A stretch of 64,000 bases of DNA, from positions 3,100,001 to 3,164,000 of the forward strand of contig NZ_CP139781.1 of assembly GCF_019679435.2 (NCBI RefSeq), in the 5' to 3' direction. How positions within the stretch are numbered: the stretch's first letter is position 1; each line of letters begins with the position of its first letter. Source of the stretch: Actomonas aquatica. GTDB lineage: Bacteria; Verrucomicrobiota; Verrucomicrobiia; Opitutales; Opitutaceae. Both the position numbers and the translations under genes were made by a program. Under the pieces are notes generated by a model. It was given only the letters and a program-made list of their open reading frames with translations. It did not search any database and was not told the DNA's origin. Shown here in pieces: positions 25,736-34,164 of this stretch.

Positions 25736-26077
25736 TCACTTCGCATCGCGCGTCGCGTCGTGCTCCGTTTGCAGCGCGTGCAACTGCTCGATGATCCCCG
25801 CCAAACGCTCGCCCGCCGGCGTGAGATGATACTCCACATGCAGAGTCGTCGCCTCCGATAGGTCACGCCGCACGATCAATCCATACTCCAACAACCGGCG
25901 CAGTCGCTCATTCAGGATCTTCGTCGAGATGCCCGGAATGTAGCGCTCCAGTTTGCCCGGTCGCACCACGCCGCGTTGCAGCGCGCCCACCACCGCGGCC
26001 GACCATTTGCACCCCACCACATCTTCCAGACTACGGTAGGCGTTTCGTTCTTTAAGACTGAGGTGTGGGGTAGGCAT
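25736..26077 (-). CDS. HxlR-family winged-helix transcriptional regulator
   Basis: A 113-residue regulator with the HxlR pattern: SLEDVVGCKWSAAVVGAL, GKLERYIPGISTKILNERLRRL, and EYHLTPAGERL. Cysteine in VVGCKW is at the position used for redox or electrophile sensing in several HxlR proteins. It is divergent from the small thioredoxin-like gene and the hydrolase gene. The 168-base region between them should hold its operator, and the arrangement suggests it controls them. The ATG at 26077 starts just before the conserved domain. Confidence 0.9.
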   Translation of the reverse strand: MPTPHLSLKERNAYRSLEDVVGCKWSAAVVGALQRGVVRPGKLERYIPGISTKILNERLRRLLEYGLIVRRDLSEATTLHVEYHLTPAGERLAGIIEQLHALQTEHDATRDAK

Positions 26078-26245
26078 GGACCGGCGAGGGTAGCAACTGC
26101 TTCGGCCACTGCCTAGCCCGCACTTTTTGGTAAGGGGGAGGCACCACTTTGTGCCCAATTCACGCCGCCCCCGTTCCGCGTTAAGGTGGGTCCATCGGCA
26201 CGCCAGTCCGGCGGCCTCAATCCAACAAACCAGGAAACACCTCCC

Positions 26246-26482
26246 ATGAAATCCTCCGCCAAGTTCTACCACGCCGGTTGCCCGGTCTGCATCGAAGCCC
26301 AAACCGTCGTCGAGTCCTACCTCGATACCACCAAGACCGATCTCGAAATCGTGCACCTCGGTGAGGCCGCCGAACGCCTCCCGGAAGCCGAAGCCGCCGG
26401 CGTCGTTTCGGTGCCCGCGCTCTTCGTTGATGGTCGTGTCCTGCACCTCAATCACGGGGCCGATCTCACCGCGTTGAAGTAA
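26246..26482 (+). CDS. Thioredoxin/glutaredoxin-like small protein
   Basis: 78 residues with the redox motif CPVC (YHAGCPVCIEAQ) near the N-terminus and VVSVPALFVDGRVLHLNHG, the cis-Pro turn of the thioredoxin fold. It is probably a small cytoplasmic thiol-disulfide carrier. AGGA about ten bases before the ATG at 26246 supports this start; an open frame begins earlier, at 26186. It lies between the divergent HxlR gene and a hydrolase gene, which suggests a redox- or stress-regulated group. Confidence 0.82.
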   Translation: MKSSAKFYHAGCPVCIEAQTVVESYLDTTKTDLEIVHLGEAAERLPEAEAAGVVSVPALFVDGRVLHLNHGADLTALK

Positions 26483-26569
26483 GCAACCGCCCAACCGGTC
26501 ATCCTCGAACGATGACCGCTCAACCCAATTCGACTGCGGCCGACGGCCCCTTCCGCAGGGTCCGTCGGC

Positions 26570-27475
26570 ATGCGCTTGCACACACTTGATCGCCTTTCCC
26601 GCCGCCTCCTGAATCTCAGCCTCGGGCTCGCCCTGGCTGGCTCCGTTTTCGCCGCGGCCCCCACCACCTTCACGGTCGCTCGCAGCGGTCCGTCCGCCCC
26701 CGATACGCCCGCTCTCATCTTCGTGCCGGGGCTCGCCTGCAACGGCAGCGTGTGGGACGACGCCGTCGCCCGCTACGCCGAAGACTACGATTGTCACGTG
26801 CTCAGCCTCGCCGGTTTCGCCGGCACGCCCGCCGCCGACAATCACGACGCCTTCATCAACTCGGTGCGCGATGAGCTCATCACCTACATCCGCGAAGAGA
26901 AGCTCCACAACCCCGTGCTGATCGGCCACAGTCTCGGTGGTTTCACCGGCCTGAAACTTTCCCTCGCCGCCCCCGACCTGCTGCACGGTCTGATGATCGT
27001 CGACAGCCTGCCCTTCTTCCCCGCCGGCTCCAATCCCGCCGCCACCGTCGACGCCATCCTGCCCATGGCCACCGCTCAACGTAACGCCATGCGCGGCGGC
27101 ACCATGAGCGCCGCCCAGTCCCGCCAGATGATGGCCATGATGGTCACCGATCCCGCCGACGTCGAACGCGCCGTGCAAATGACCCTCGACAGCGATCCCG
27201 CCGCCGTCGCCCAGGCCTACTTCGAAATCAACACGACCGACCTCCGCGACCAACTCGACCAAGCCTCCACGCCCACCGTCGTGCTCGGCTCCTGGATCGC
27301 CTACCAAGCCTTCGGTGCCACCGAGGCCACCACCCGCGCCATCTTCGAGGCCCAATACGCCAAACACCCGCAACACCGCATCGTTATGAGCCCGAAAGGT
27401 CGCCACTTCATCCAGTGGGACGATCCGGAATTCTTCTTCGCGGAGTTAGACACCCTGCTGGCCGACGGCCAATAA
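26570..27475 (+). CDS. Secreted alpha/beta hydrolase
   Basis: 301 residues. A signal peptide (LLNLSLGLALAGSVFA) precedes an alpha/beta hydrolase domain: oxyanion region FVPGLACNGSVWDD, nucleophile elbow GHSLGG (Ser near residue 122), and a late His in GRHFIQWDDP. The substrate cannot be read from sequence; esterase or lactonase activity is most likely. It follows the thioredoxin-like gene after 87 bases, which may be one transcript under the divergent HxlR regulator. Confidence 0.85.
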   Translation: MRLHTLDRLSRRLLNLSLGLALAGSVFAAAPTTFTVARSGPSAPDTPALIFVPGLACNGSVWDDAVARYAEDYDCHVLSLAGFAGTPAADNHDAFINSVRDELITYIREEKLHNPVLIGHSLGGFTGLKLSLAAPDLLHGLMIVDSLPFFPAGSNPAATVDAILPMATAQRNAMRGGTMSAAQSRQMMAMMVTDPADVERAVQMTLDSDPAAVAQAYFEINTTDLRDQLDQASTPTVVLGSWIAYQAFGATEATTRAIFEAQYAKHPQHRIVMSPKGRHFIQWDDPEFFFAELDTLLADGQ

Positions 27476-27533
27476 GCCTCCCCCGCGGGCGACGCCTTGC
27501 GTCGCCCGCTTTCCCCACCATGTTTGGCGGGCC

Positions 27534-29006
27534 ATGAAAATCCCGTCCGCGATTCTCGTCGCCCTCTCTCTCACCGCCGTTGCTTCGGCCGACGTGGTGC
27601 TCGCACCGCTCTTCACCGACCACGGTGTCCTGCAGCGCGACCAAGCGGTCCCGGTCTGGGGCACCGCCGATGCGGGCGAGGCCGTCACCGTCAGCTTTGC
27701 CGGTCAAAGCGTCTCCACCACCGCCGACGAGGCCGGTAAGTGGCGCGTCGATCTCGCCGCCATGCCGGTCAACGCCACCGGCCAGACCCTCACGGTCAAC
27801 GGCCACAACACCCTCACTCTCACCGACATCCTCGTCGGCGACGTCTGGCTCTGCGGCGGCCAGTCGAACATGGAGTGGCCCCTGCGCAACACCACCGACG
27901 CCGACACCGCCATCCCGAGCGCCAACTTCCCGCTCATCCGCCACATCAAGATCGAGCGCCGCATCGCCCGCGATCCGCTCACCACCGCCACCGGTAGCTG
28001 GACCGTCTGCTCGCCCGAAACCGTCCCGCACTTCACCGCCGTCGGTTATTATTTTGCCCGCCAGCTGCACGCCGAACTCGGGGTGCCAATCGGCCTCGTG
28101 AACAGCAACTGGGGTGGCACCCCCGCCGAGGCCTGGCTGCCGCCCGCCGCCCTCGAAGACCTCGACATCCTCCTTGCCGCCACCTCCCACCAAGCCTACT
28201 CCTACACCGGCATCCACGCCAACCTCGTCAACTACCAGGAGAAGCTCGCTGCGTGGGAAGCCGACCCCGAGAACGTTGAAAAACCCTCCATGCCCTGGCG
28301 CCCCGGCGCGGAGAACCACTCCCTCGTGCTCAACAACGGCATGATCGCCCCGCTCGCCCCCTACGGCCTCAAGGGCGTCATCTGGTATCAGGGCGAAGCC
28401 AACGCCGACCAGCCCGAGACCTACCGCACCCTCTTCGGTGCCGTCATCGAATCTTGGCGCGACCAGTTTGAGCAGCCCGAGTTGCCCTTCTACTGGGTCC
28501 AACTCGCCAACTGGCAACCCGGCGGCATCGGCTGGGCCTTCCTCCGCGAAGCCCAAACCCAGACGCTCGAGCTGCCCCACACCGGCCAGGTCGTGATCAA
28601 CGACGTCGGCGACCCCGACGACATTCACCCGCGCAACAAAACCGCCGTCGGCGACCGCCTCGCCCGCGTCGCCCTCCGTCGCCTGCACGGCTTCGACATC
28701 GAGGACACCGGTCCGACCTTCGCCTCCGCCATTCTGCGCGACGCCACCATCGAACTGAGCTTCACCCACGCCGCCGGCCTGCACACGACCGACGGCGCCG
28801 CGCCGAAAGGCTTCCAGGTTGCCGGAGCCGACGGCGTGTTTCATCCCGCCACCGCCGCCCTCACGCCGAATGGCACGATCAAGGTGACGAGCGACGCCGT
28901 GAGCATCGCCCACTTCGTGCGCTACGCCTGGGACGGCCACCTCGAGGTCAACCTCGTCAACGGCGACGACCTCCCCGCCGCCCCCTTCCGCACCGACCGC
29001 CTGTAA
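27534..29006 (+). CDS. Sialate O-acetylesterase-like SGNH hydrolase
   Basis: 490 residues with a signal peptide (IPSAILVALSLTAVASA), then the family pattern DILVGDVWLCGGQSNMEWPL with the nucleophile Ser in GGQSNMEW, VKGVIWYQGEANAD, and a late Asp/His region (DVGDPDDIHPRNK). Enzymes of this family remove acetyl groups from sialic acids or plant polysaccharides such as xylan, outside the cytoplasm. No other glycan-utilisation genes are adjacent, so the substrate is open. It begins 58 bases after the hydrolase gene. Confidence 0.92.
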   Translation: MKIPSAILVALSLTAVASADVVLAPLFTDHGVLQRDQAVPVWGTADAGEAVTVSFAGQSVSTTADEAGKWRVDLAAMPVNATGQTLTVNGHNTLTLTDILVGDVWLCGGQSNMEWPLRNTTDADTAIPSANFPLIRHIKIERRIARDPLTTATGSWTVCSPETVPHFTAVGYYFARQLHAELGVPIGLVNSNWGGTPAEAWLPPAALEDLDILLAATSHQAYSYTGIHANLVNYQEKLAAWEADPENVEKPSMPWRPGAENHSLVLNNGMIAPLAPYGLKGVIWYQGEANADQPETYRTLFGAVIESWRDQFEQPELPFYWVQLANWQPGGIGWAFLREAQTQTLELPHTGQVVINDVGDPDDIHPRNKTAVGDRLARVALRRLHGFDIEDTGPTFASAILRDATIELSFTHAAGLHTTDGAAPKGFQVAGADGVFHPATAALTPNGTIKVTSDAVSIAHFVRYAWDGHLEVNLVNGDDLPAAPFRTDRL

Positions 29007-29351
29007 AGCGGACCGCGCCAAAACCGAACGGTCGCTGCCGGTAGGGTCGGACCGCCGGGCCGACCGTTCGCTGCCCCTCCGCCGTTAGCGCGACCAAGGT
29101 CGCGGCCTACGTTTCGTCATCGAACCCGCACTGTAGGCTGCGAGCTTGCTCGCGCTGCGTTGCCCCACCGCCACCGGGCTCACCGAGCCCGGCTACAGCA
29201 AACAGCTGTCCGGGGGTAGCAGCGGCCGTCTCGGCCGCTCCCCGTTGCCCCTCCCACGTTAGCGCGACCAAGGTCGCGGCCTACATTTCGTCATCGAAAC
29301 CGCACTGTAGGCTGCGAGCTTGCTCGCGCTGCGTTGCCCCACCGCCGCCCC
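29007..29351. repeat. REP-rich spacer with a 91-bp direct repeat
   Basis: No gene. Two nearly identical 91-bp copies (29,083-29,173 and 29,257-29,347) each carry two hairpins (GCGCGACCAAGGTCGCGGC and GCGAGCTTGCTCGC). Between them lie CGGGCTCACCGAGCCCG (29,176-29,192) and AGCGGCCGTCTCGGCCGCT (29,221-29,239). Another GGTCGG/CCGACC palindrome lies at about 29,045-29,064. Confidence 0.85.
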
Positions 29352-29490
29352 AAATCTTTCTCTTTATTCTTTATCTTTCTCTTTATCCCCACCGGCCGCA
29401 CCCGGCCACCCGGCCCTACTCACCCGCGCCAGGCAGGCGACGCTCCGCGTCGTCAGAGAAAGATAAAGATAAAGACGAAAGAGAAAGAGG
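29352..29490. repeat. Pyrimidine/purine inverted-repeat element, copy A
   Basis: Left arm TCTTTCTCTTTATTCTTT... (29,354-29,388) pairs with a right arm of A/G-rich sequence (29,454-29,489). The loop includes GGCGACGCTCCGCGTCGTC. It lies between convergent genes, right at the 3' end of the OppA-like gene. The other copies are at 36,584, 42,319 and 50,030. Confidence 0.85.
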
Positions 29491-29517
29491 GGCTCCCGCC
29501 CCTCCTCGCGGCGCCCC

Positions 29518-31155
29518 TTACCGCTCCAACCAAACGTTCTGCAGCGGGTGGATGTCCAACAAGGTCGGATTCCAGCCTTTCACCGCGGGATCAATGAGGA
29601 ACGAACGCGTGTAGGTGTAGAGCGGAATCACCGGCACATCGCTACCGAGGATCTGCTCCATCTCGTCGAAGATCGCTTTGCGCTGCGCTTCGTCGCGCAC
29701 GGCCAGCGCCTGCTCGACGAGCTCATCGTAGTGCGGATTCGACCAGCCGGTGCGGTTGTTGCCGCCATCGGTCACCATCATGTCGAAGAAGGTCAGCGGG
29801 TCCACGTAGTCACCGATCCAAGCACTCCATGCGAGGTCGTAGTCCTGCTCGTTCATCGAGTTCAGGTAAACCTTCCACTCCTGGTTGTAGAGGCGCACGT
29901 CGATGTTGAGGTTCTCGCGCAACATCGCCTGCAAAGCCTCACACACGATGCGACCGCTGTCGGAAGTCGGATACAGGATCTCGATCGGCGGCATGCCTTC
30001 CCCATTCGGGAAACCGGCCTCGGCCAGCAAAGCCTTCGCCGCCTCCACATTGTCCTCAAATGTCGCCGGCGGCGTGTAGCCCGGCATCTTCGGACAGAAG
30101 CTGAAGCCCGGCAGTTTCACCCCGCGCAACACTTCATAAGCCAGCCCATCACGATCGATCGCCAGACCCAGCGCGCGGCGCACCCGCGGGTCCTGCAATT
30201 GCGGCTTGTTCACGTTCACGCGGAAGTAGGCCGCCGCCATAAAGTCATCCAGACGCAGCACGTCCGACCGCTCGTCGCGGTAGTGGTCGATCTTGCTCAG
30301 CGGCACCGAATTGGTGACGTCGAGCTGACCGGTCCGGAACATGCGCTCCTCGGCATCCTCGCTGTCGATCGGGTAAAACCGCACGCCGTCGAGCTTCACC
30401 TGGTCCGCCCCCCAATAGGTCGGACTGGGGGCGATCTGAATGTGTTGATTCGGTATCCATTCCGTCAGGACAAAGGGACCGTTGCCCACGTAGTTGCCCG
30501 GGCGGGTCCAGCGGGAGCCCTTGCGCTCCATGCCGTCAAACTTGGCCACCGTCGGCGGATGAATCGGATACCAGCTGTAGTGGTGCATCACCTCTAGCAG
30601 GTAGCTGGTCGGGTGATCGAGGGTGATTTGGATGGTGCGCTCGTCGAGGGCCTTGAAGCCGGTCTGCGCAAAGTCGGTCAGTTCGCCCTTGTTATAGGCC
30701 TCGGCGCCCACCACCGGGAACAGCATGTAGGCGTATTCAGATCCCAATGACGGTGTCAGAATGCGTTTCCACGACGTGATAAAGTGCTCCGCGGTGACCG
30801 GGTCGCCATTGGACCACTTGGCGTCGGGCCGCAGGTGAAAGGTGTAAACCAGACCATCATCGGAGATCTCCCACGACTCGGCTTGGCCGGGCATGGGTTT
30901 GAGAGTCTTGGGATCGGGGATGACCAGACCTTCCATCAGCGTGCGGATGATGGTGCTCTCGGGGCGGCCGGTGACGGTCTGCGGGTCGAGGTCCGAGGGC
31001 TCGGTGCCGTTGGCCATGTGCAGCACATTGCCCTTGGCGGCACCGGTGGCCGACTTGGCGCAACCGGCGGCACCGCCGAGCAGGACGGCGAGCAGGCCAA
31101 TACACAGGAGGAGCGGTCGGAGGCGGGAGGAGGTAGTGGATCGGGAGGGTGTCAT
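29518..31155 (-). CDS. Peptide ABC transporter substrate-binding lipoprotein (OppA-like)
   Basis: 545 residues, SBP family 5. A lipoprotein signal with lipobox GGAAGC (Cys near 32) is followed by GTEPSDLDPQTVTGRPE, LAESWEISDDGLVYTFHLRPDAKWSNGDPVTAEHF and RRALGLAIDRDGL. It should bind oligopeptides at the outer face of the inner membrane. No permease or ATPase genes are nearby, so it is an orphan that must use components encoded elsewhere. It starts two bases after the stop of the thioesterase gene, as the last gene of a four-gene run. A related protein is encoded at 42,466-44,097. Confidence 0.92.
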   Translation of the reverse strand: MTPSRSTTSSRLRPLLLCIGLLAVLLGGAAGCAKSATGAAKGNVLHMANGTEPSDLDPQTVTGRPESTIIRTLMEGLVIPDPKTLKPMPGQAESWEISDDGLVYTFHLRPDAKWSNGDPVTAEHFITSWKRILTPSLGSEYAYMLFPVVGAEAYNKGELTDFAQTGFKALDERTIQITLDHPTSYLLEVMHHYSWYPIHPPTVAKFDGMERKGSRWTRPGNYVGNGPFVLTEWIPNQHIQIAPSPTYWGADQVKLDGVRFYPIDSEDAEERMFRTGQLDVTNSVPLSKIDHYRDERSDVLRLDDFMAAAYFRVNVNKPQLQDPRVRRALGLAIDRDGLAYEVLRGVKLPGFSFCPKMPGYTPPATFEDNVEAAKALLAEAGFPNGEGMPPIEILYPTSDSGRIVCEALQAMLRENLNIDVRLYNQEWKVYLNSMNEQDYDLAWSAWIGDYVDPLTFFDMMVTDGGNNRTGWSNPHYDELVEQALAVRDEAQRKAIFDEMEQILGSDVPVIPLYTYTRSFLIDPAVKGWNPTLLDIHPLQNVWLER

Positions 31156-31157
31156 GA

Positions 31158-31571
31158 TCAGATGGAGTATTTTTCGCGCACATCGGCGGGAATCGCCACC
31201 GCGCGGTTCGTTTTCAGGTCTATCAAAGCGTAGTCACAGGTGCCGTCGCAGGAGCGTTTGCGATCGGGCAGCCGGTCGATCTCAAACTTCAGGCGGCAGC
31301 CGGCCCGCGAAAAATCCGTAATCTGGCAACGCACCACCATGCGGTCGCCCAGCCCGAGCGGCCGTTTGTAGTTCACCGTGGTCGAGACCATATACCAACC
31401 GAGCCCGCGCGCCGCGAACTCCGTCATCGACATGCCGTAGTCGCGCTCCATCTGCACAAAACGCGCCGCCAGCACGTAGTCGATGTAGCGCGTGCTGTGC
31501 ACGTGCTGGTAGAGATCGATGTCGTCGGGGCGCACATCGAGTTCGGTTTCAAAGGCAGTGAATACGTCCAT
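31158..31571 (-). CDS. Acyl-CoA thioesterase, 4HBT hotdog fold (YbgC/FadM-like)
   Basis: 137 residues with the 4HBT pattern near the N-terminus (RPDDIDLYQHVHSTRYIDYV), where the catalytic Asp is in DLYQHV. It is followed by TVNYKRPLGLGDRMVVRCQ. It would hydrolyse acyl-CoA thioesters in the cytoplasm; chain specificity is unknown. It sits in a row with the upstream S4 protein gene (34-base gap) and the downstream oppA-like gene (2-base gap), so it is probably co-transcribed. Confidence 0.88.
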   Translation of the reverse strand: MDVFTAFETELDVRPDDIDLYQHVHSTRYIDYVLAARFVQMERDYGMSMTEFAARGLGWYMVSTTVNYKRPLGLGDRMVVRCQITDFSRAGCRLKFEIDRLPDRKRSCDGTCDYALIDLKTNRAVAIPADVREKYSI

Positions 31572-31605
31572 GGGGAAAGGAGTTCGGTCGGGGATCGGGG
31601 TCGAC

Positions 31606-31992
31606 TCAGCCGCCGCCCAGCAATTGGTCGAGTTGTCGCCGGTCCCGTTTGGTCGGCCGCCCCGCCCCGCGGTCGCGCGCCAACACCTGCTGCACCCGCG
31701 CCGCCTTCACCTGTTCGATCGCCTCCGGCGGCGTGCGGTCCTCGCAGAAATCCGGCACCAGCTTCGCCCCCACCCGCGAGGCCGGCAGGCCCTTCACCAC
31801 GAAGCGGCGTTCGAGCAACCCGTCGCGCACTGTCACCACTTCGCCAATACGCACATCCCGCGCCGGCTTCACCACGGTGTCGCCCAGCCTCACATGCCCA
31901 CCGCGGCAGGCACTCGCCGCCAGACTGCGGGTTTTGAAGATGCGCACCGCCCACAACCACCGGTCGATGCGGCAGGTGTCATCGGCAGGCAC
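31606..31992 (-). CDS. S4-domain RNA-binding protein, Hsp15-like
   Basis: 128 residues from a GTG at 31992. The S4 domain is at the N-terminus (CRIDRWLWAVRIFKTRSLAASACRGGHVRLG) and a basic C-terminal tail follows (GRPTKRDRRQLDQLLG). Hsp15 binds stalled 50S subunits carrying peptidyl-tRNA and helps recycle them. The open frame extends upstream to 32115, but those residues show no family similarity, so the GTG just before the S4 domain is favoured. It is followed by the thioesterase gene. Confidence 0.88.
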   Translation of the reverse strand: MPADDTCRIDRWLWAVRIFKTRSLAASACRGGHVRLGDTVVKPARDVRIGEVVTVRDGLLERRFVVKGLPASRVGAKLVPDFCEDRTPPEAIEQVKAARVQQVLARDRGAGRPTKRDRRQLDQLLGGG

Positions 31993-32095
31993 GGTGGAAG
32001 AGTTTGAGGGAAGCGGTTGGCTCAAAACAAAAACGGCCGCCAGCCAAACAGGGCCGGCGACCGGTATCAAATCAAACGCAAGTCGGAGGGTCGGA

Positions 32096-32602
32096 TCAGG
32101 TGCGTTTTTGCCCACGCAGCTCCTGCCGCAGCCAACTGTCGATCAGTTGCTTTTCGTAACGCAGCGGGTCGTCGTCGTTGAAACGCACGCTATACATGAA
32201 GCTCATGTCCCGGAGCTTGCGATTGCCCTCGGAGACGACAGTGCCGTCCGCGCGGGCAAGACGGAAGCTCAGGTTGATCCGCGGCGGGTAGAGGCTCTTC
32301 ACGATGCGAATATCCTGAGCGTTCGGACCGTGCCACGGTTCGAACTCACCGGCCATGTCGACATCCGTGATCACGACCTCGAGCTGCAGGTCACTCGGCA
32401 GCCGGGACTCGGCCCGACGCTCGATGAACTTGCTCAGTTCCTTGATGTAGGTCTCTCGCCCGCGATCCGGAAACGAATAGGAGCTGGTGAAATCGGTGAA
32501 GTTATCGGTATCGACGAAGTTCACCTTCACCGCGCTCGCTGGTTCCGCCGCGACAGCGCCGGCGAGAAGCCCGAAAATTGCGAGAAATGTGGAGGTTTTC
32601 AT
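32096..32602 (-). CDS. DUF3016 secreted protein
   Basis: 168 residues with a signal peptide (STFLAIFGLLAGAVAAEPA) and the DUF3016 features VNFVDTDNFTDF near the N-terminus, a central IKSLYPPRINLSFRL-type strand pair, and a C-terminal LRYEKQLIDSWL. The family is periplasmic and of unknown function. The ATG at 32602 puts the signal peptide first. It heads the run DUF3016 - Hsp15-like - thioesterase - OppA-like and is divergent from the small membrane protein gene at 32813. Confidence 0.82.
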   Translation of the reverse strand: MKTSTFLAIFGLLAGAVAAEPASAVKVNFVDTDNFTDFTSSYSFPDRGRETYIKELSKFIERRAESRLPSDLQLEVVITDVDMAGEFEPWHGPNAQDIRIVKSLYPPRINLSFRLARADGTVVSEGNRKLRDMSFMYSVRFNDDDPLRYEKQLIDSWLRQELRGQKRT

Positions 32603-32812
32603 AACAGATCTTGGTTGCTGCTTTCGACCAGCGCCTCGCCGGGAATGTTTCAAAATTCCGCATCGTCAATCGTTCGTGTGTTCACATTTCGAATACTCAA
32701 GTCGTTGGCGCTGAGCCGCTCCCACCACCCGCGCCCGGGGTGCGATTTTTTCTTGGGTCCGTCGCTTTCCTTTTGGAGCACTCCGCCTAACTTGCTGCAC
32801 CCCCGCCCCGTC

Positions 32813-33085
32813 ATGTTTGCCAACTTTTTGCCTTCCCGTCGCCCCGAGGACGCCTCTGCCCACGAGCGCGCGTTCGTGCGGGAGGTGACGGTGAAACGTC
32901 CGGTGCAACGCAGCCGCCGCTCGGAGCTACTTATCGCCATTGGCTGGATCTGCGTCTTCGCCAAATGCTGGGGCTCCTTCTGGCTCGTCGAACACTACCA
33001 GATGCCCTTCAGCGCGTGGTGGATTGCATTACCGACCCTCGCCGCCGCCGCCCTTTGCACCTGGGTCTACTTGCGGCGCAATTGA
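32813..33085 (+). CDS. Small protein with two membrane segments
   Basis: 90 residues from the ATG at 32813. The basic N-terminal half (AFVREVTVKRPVQRSRRSE) is followed by two hydrophobic segments, LLIAIGWICVFAKCWGSFWLV and WWIALPTLAAAALCTWVYL, and a final LRRN. The family is not recognised. Its place at the head of the DUF5069-gluconokinase-acylase series and clean coding pattern suggest a real gene. The longer open frame before it (from 31649) is antisense to other genes. Confidence 0.6.
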   Translation: MFANFLPSRRPEDASAHERAFVREVTVKRPVQRSRRSELLIAIGWICVFAKCWGSFWLVEHYQMPFSAWWIALPTLAAAALCTWVYLRRN

Positions 33086-33119
33086 CGCCACCGGCCGGCC
33101 GCCGCAGGGTGGCGCATCC

Positions 33120-33557
33120 ATGCCTGCCATTCCCGGTCTCCGCAGCCCCTACACCATCGTCACCCGCCTCTGCTACGTGGGGCGCATGTTCGATAAGATT
33201 CGCCTGCACGCCCGCGGTGAACTCCCCGCCGCCTACCAACCTTCCCTCGGCAAGGGCCTGGATCGTCGCGTCTGGACCTTCATCGGGCTCGACTACCCGA
33301 CGATCCGCGACCGCGTCCTCGCCGGCGGGACCGACGCCGAACTCGAAGCCTGGTTGTTCAGCGGCGGCCGCGATCGCTCCGACGCCGATTGCCACATGTG
33401 GAACCACTTCATCAGCAAACTCGGCTGGCGCGACGAACGCTCCGACTTTCTTCGTCAACGCATCGTCGAAGACGGTTTCACCAACCGCGGCGTGGAGACC
33501 TTTTTCGACCTCATCGAAGTCGACGAAGGCCGCCCCATTGGAGGCCCCTATGCCTGA
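33120..33557 (+). CDS. DUF5069 protein
   Basis: 145 residues with the DUF5069 signature: GLRSPYTIVTRLCYVGRMFDKIRLH near the start, GLDRRVWTFIGLDYPTIRDRV, then a helical C-terminus (WNHFISKLGWRDERSDFLRQR). The family is typical of Verrucomicrobia and relatives, with no known function. The ATG at 33120 starts just before the conserved part. Its stop overlaps the start of the gluconokinase gene by 8 bases. A second DUF5069 gene occurs at 38,935. Confidence 0.82.
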   Translation: MPAIPGLRSPYTIVTRLCYVGRMFDKIRLHARGELPAAYQPSLGKGLDRRVWTFIGLDYPTIRDRVLAGGTDAELEAWLFSGGRDRSDADCHMWNHFISKLGWRDERSDFLRQRIVEDGFTNRGVETFFDLIEVDEGRPIGGPYA

Positions 33558-34086
33558 GCCGACCGAGGGGGTTCGGCCCGCCGCCTCCGCCATCGTCGTC
33601 ATGGGCGTGAGCGGCACCGGCAAATCCACCATCGGCGCCCAACTCGCCACCCATCTCGGCTGGACCTACGTCGACGCCGACGACCACCACCCCGCCGCCA
33701 ACGTCGCCAAGATGCGCGCCGGCACGCCCCTCGACGACACCGACCGCGCCCCTTGGCTCGACCGCCTGCGCGCTTTGTTGAGCGATCACGCCACCCGCGG
33801 CGCCGGTATCGTGCTGGCCTGCTCCGCGCTCAAAGCCGTTTACCGCCAACGCCTCAGCCCGCCGGATCATCCGCCCGCCTTCGTGTATCTGCACGGCACC
33901 CGCGAGCTGCTTGCCTCCCGCCTGCAAGCCCGCGCCGGCCACTACATGCCCGCCTCCCTGCTCGACTCCCAACTCGCCACCCTCGAGCCGCCTCCGCCCG
34001 CCGAAGCCGTGTGGTGTGACGTCGCCCTCACGCCCAACCAAATCGTGCAACACGTCCTCGCTCACCTTTCCACCCACGCTCGCTGA
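33550..34086 (+). CDS. gntK: Gluconokinase
   Basis: 178 residues with P-loop GVSGTGKST (about 19-27), YVDADDHHPAANVAKMRAGTPLDDTDRAPWL (substrate region), LACSALKAVYRQRL and HYMPASLLDSQLATLE. It phosphorylates gluconate to 6-phosphogluconate. The ATG at 33550 lies inside the end of the DUF5069 gene (8-base overlap), so the two are translated together. The size fits the GntK/IdnK family. Confidence 0.93.
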   Translation: MPEPTEGVRPAASAIVVMGVSGTGKSTIGAQLATHLGWTYVDADDHHPAANVAKMRAGTPLDDTDRAPWLDRLRALLSDHATRGAGIVLACSALKAVYRQRLSPPDHPPAFVYLHGTRELLASRLQARAGHYMPASLLDSQLATLEPPPPAEAVWCDVALTPNQIVQHVLAHLSTHAR

Positions 34087-34164
34087 TGTGGGTCGGGCTT
34101 TACGCCCGACATCCCGGCACCAGCCCGCCATCCTCCGGCTCCTTTCCCGCCCTCCTCCTTTCCC

